Positions 63,328-64,000 of a DNA stretch of 64,000 bases are shown piece after piece (the first letter of the stretch is position 1; each line of letters opens with the position of its first letter). Origin of the DNA: Helicobacter sp. (GTDB lineage Bacteria > Campylobacterota > Campylobacteria > Campylobacterales > Helicobacteraceae); contig NZ_JAFVUX010000020.1 in assembly GCF_017502485.1 (NCBI RefSeq), positions 83,807-147,806 of the forward strand, written 5' to 3'. The position numbers and the translations under genes were made by a program. The notes under the pieces are model-generated. The model did not search any database. It was not told the DNA's origin and worked only from the letters and a program-made list of their open reading frames with translations.

Positions 63328-64000
63328 GAACCACCCAAGCCTTACTAAACCTACTTGCAAGATATACAGTATTTTTGCGCTATTGTGTGGTAGGTGTGCT
63401 TGCAAGTGGAGTGTTTTATTGCGTGGCAAATGTTTCAACACTTGTCCTAGGGCATATGGATTCTAGCACCACCATTTTTGCTAGCGCGAAATTTATGGAT
63501 TACCACACCACTGCTAGCGCAATAGCTCGCAACGACGATGAAAAAGCGGATTCTAGTGTCGCTACAACTCTAAATGAGTACGCACATAATTCTAATATTT
63601 TTGAGAAAAACTCCCAAAATATAGCCAACTCACAGGTAGCAGAATCTACGATTGATCACACAAAGCCAAACTCCAGCCAAACCGAAGTGCCGACCCAAAC
63701 CCTCCTAGCTACTTTACTAGGCTCTCTAACAAGCTTTATCTTTGGCTATTTTGCGCAAATGCGCCTAGCATTCCGCGCCTATCCTAATCACAGCACAATG
63801 CTACCGCGCTACCTTGTCCTGCTAGCACTTATTGCCATCTACGCCCAAGTTATCACCTATCTTGGCTCGTTGTTAGCATTCTCCTACTATCTTATAAGCG
63901 CATTTATCGCACTAAGCGTGCCACTCTTCTCCTATCCACTACAAAAGCTTTGGGTGTTTGCTAGCCCAAGCAGTGCGCGCGCTAAAACTTCTAAGGGGGG
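63324..64000 (+). CDS. GtrA-like flippase-type protein, partial, with insert and G tract
   Basis: 225 codons in the window, 3' end missing. The four GtrA membrane segments are visible: FLRYCVVGVLASGVFYCVANV, LLATLLGSLTSFIFGYFAQMRLAFR, LVLLALIAIYAQVITYL and a last one ending FSYPLQKLWVFA. A normal GtrA is about 130 residues; here about 95 hydrophilic residues (SAKFMDYHTT...VPTQ) separate helices 1 and 2. GtrA proteins help move polyprenyl-linked sugars across the membrane. The last bases, GCTAAAACTTCTAA plus six or more G, encode AKTSKG. The ATG overlaps the previous stop. Confidence 0.75.
   Translation, partial: MRTTQALLNLLARYTVFLRYCVVGVLASGVFYCVANVSTLVLGHMDSSTTIFASAKFMDYHTTASAIARNDDEKADSSVATTLNEYAHNSNIFEKNSQNIANSQVAESTIDHTKPNSSQTEVPTQTLLATLLGSLTSFIFGYFAQMRLAFRAYPNHSTMLPRYLVLLALIAIYAQVITYLGSLLAFSYYLISAFIALSVPLFSYPLQKLWVFASPSSARAKTSKG
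63995..64000 (+). repeat. Start of a G tract cut by the window end
   Basis: At least six G after CTAA in the GtrA-like gene; the true length is outside the window. Confidence 0.6.

Overview
The window is chromosomal DNA of an enterohepatic-type Helicobacter or a close epsilonproteobacterial relative. The evidence is gene content and order. hemC, fxsA-like, proS, hemA, a polyprenyl synthase, a small envelope protein and a DUF2443 (HP0242-type) gene follow the order I recall from H. pylori. ctpA, purC, purS, purQ, a membrane protein and plsC follow the order I recall from Campylobacter jejuni Cj0511-Cj0516. Unlike H. pylori, this genome carries de novo purine genes (purD, purE, purC, purS, purQ) and histidine (hisD) synthesis genes. 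The near-palindrome TAGATTCTA/TAGAATCTA is scattered through genes and spacers. Genus is an inference; species is not claimed.

Layout. 1-0.9 kb: 5' part of rpsA. 1.0-8.5 kb: clpB, a divergent HEPN-motif protein, an MBL hydrolase, a FlgG/FlgF-type rod gene with a sigma-54 promoter, a G11 tract, a dispersed repeat, a nuclease remnant, and gmd. 8.6-13.1 kb: purD, an RDD protein and lptD. 13.2-16.8 kb: a GT2-GT4 fusion carrying a (CT)9 repeat, a repeat-rich spacer, and a secreted protein coupled to a bacteriohemerythrin. 16.9-25.2 kb: a DedA protein, then a minus-strand block from hisD to hemC. 25.3-26.2 kb: a decayed outer-membrane beta-barrel gene. 26.2-33.7 kb: a minus-strand block typA, nitroreductase, nrdA, purE, DUF3972, DUF89, M23 peptidase. 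33.9-37.5 kb: a lipoprotein, a tiny lipoprotein, a small protein plus ATPase pair, and an atypical thioredoxin. 37.6-46.0 kb: ctpA, purCSQ, a BatD-like protein, plsC broken by an in-frame TAG, a PRTase, pnp, atpE. 46.0-46.2 kb: two tRNA-Leu genes. 46.3-50.4 kb: tilS, an exonuclease, a TRIC protein and gltX. 50.4-54.7 kb: biotin genes (a bioG-bioC fusion, bioF, divergent bioA). 54.7-57.3 kb: a membrane protein and uvrC. 57.5-64.0 kb: a run of polytopic membrane glycan genes (UbiA family, three GT-C-like proteins, a GtrA-like protein cut by the window edge).

The most interesting region is 57.5-64.0 kb. Three consecutive genes each carry an in-frame ten-G tract, and a fourth tract runs off the window end inside the GtrA-like gene. 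A UbiA protein with the polyprenyl-phosphate phosphoribosyltransferase-like signature, GT-C-like transferases and a GtrA protein together resemble the mycobacterial decaprenyl-phospho-arabinose machinery. I infer a multi-locus phase-variable system that builds a polyprenyl-linked (possibly pentofuranose) surface glycan. The second highlight is plsC, normally essential, interrupted by one amber codon directly after its FPEGTRS motif. The third is a bifunctional glycosyltransferase gene with a (CT)9 repeat between its two catalytic halves.
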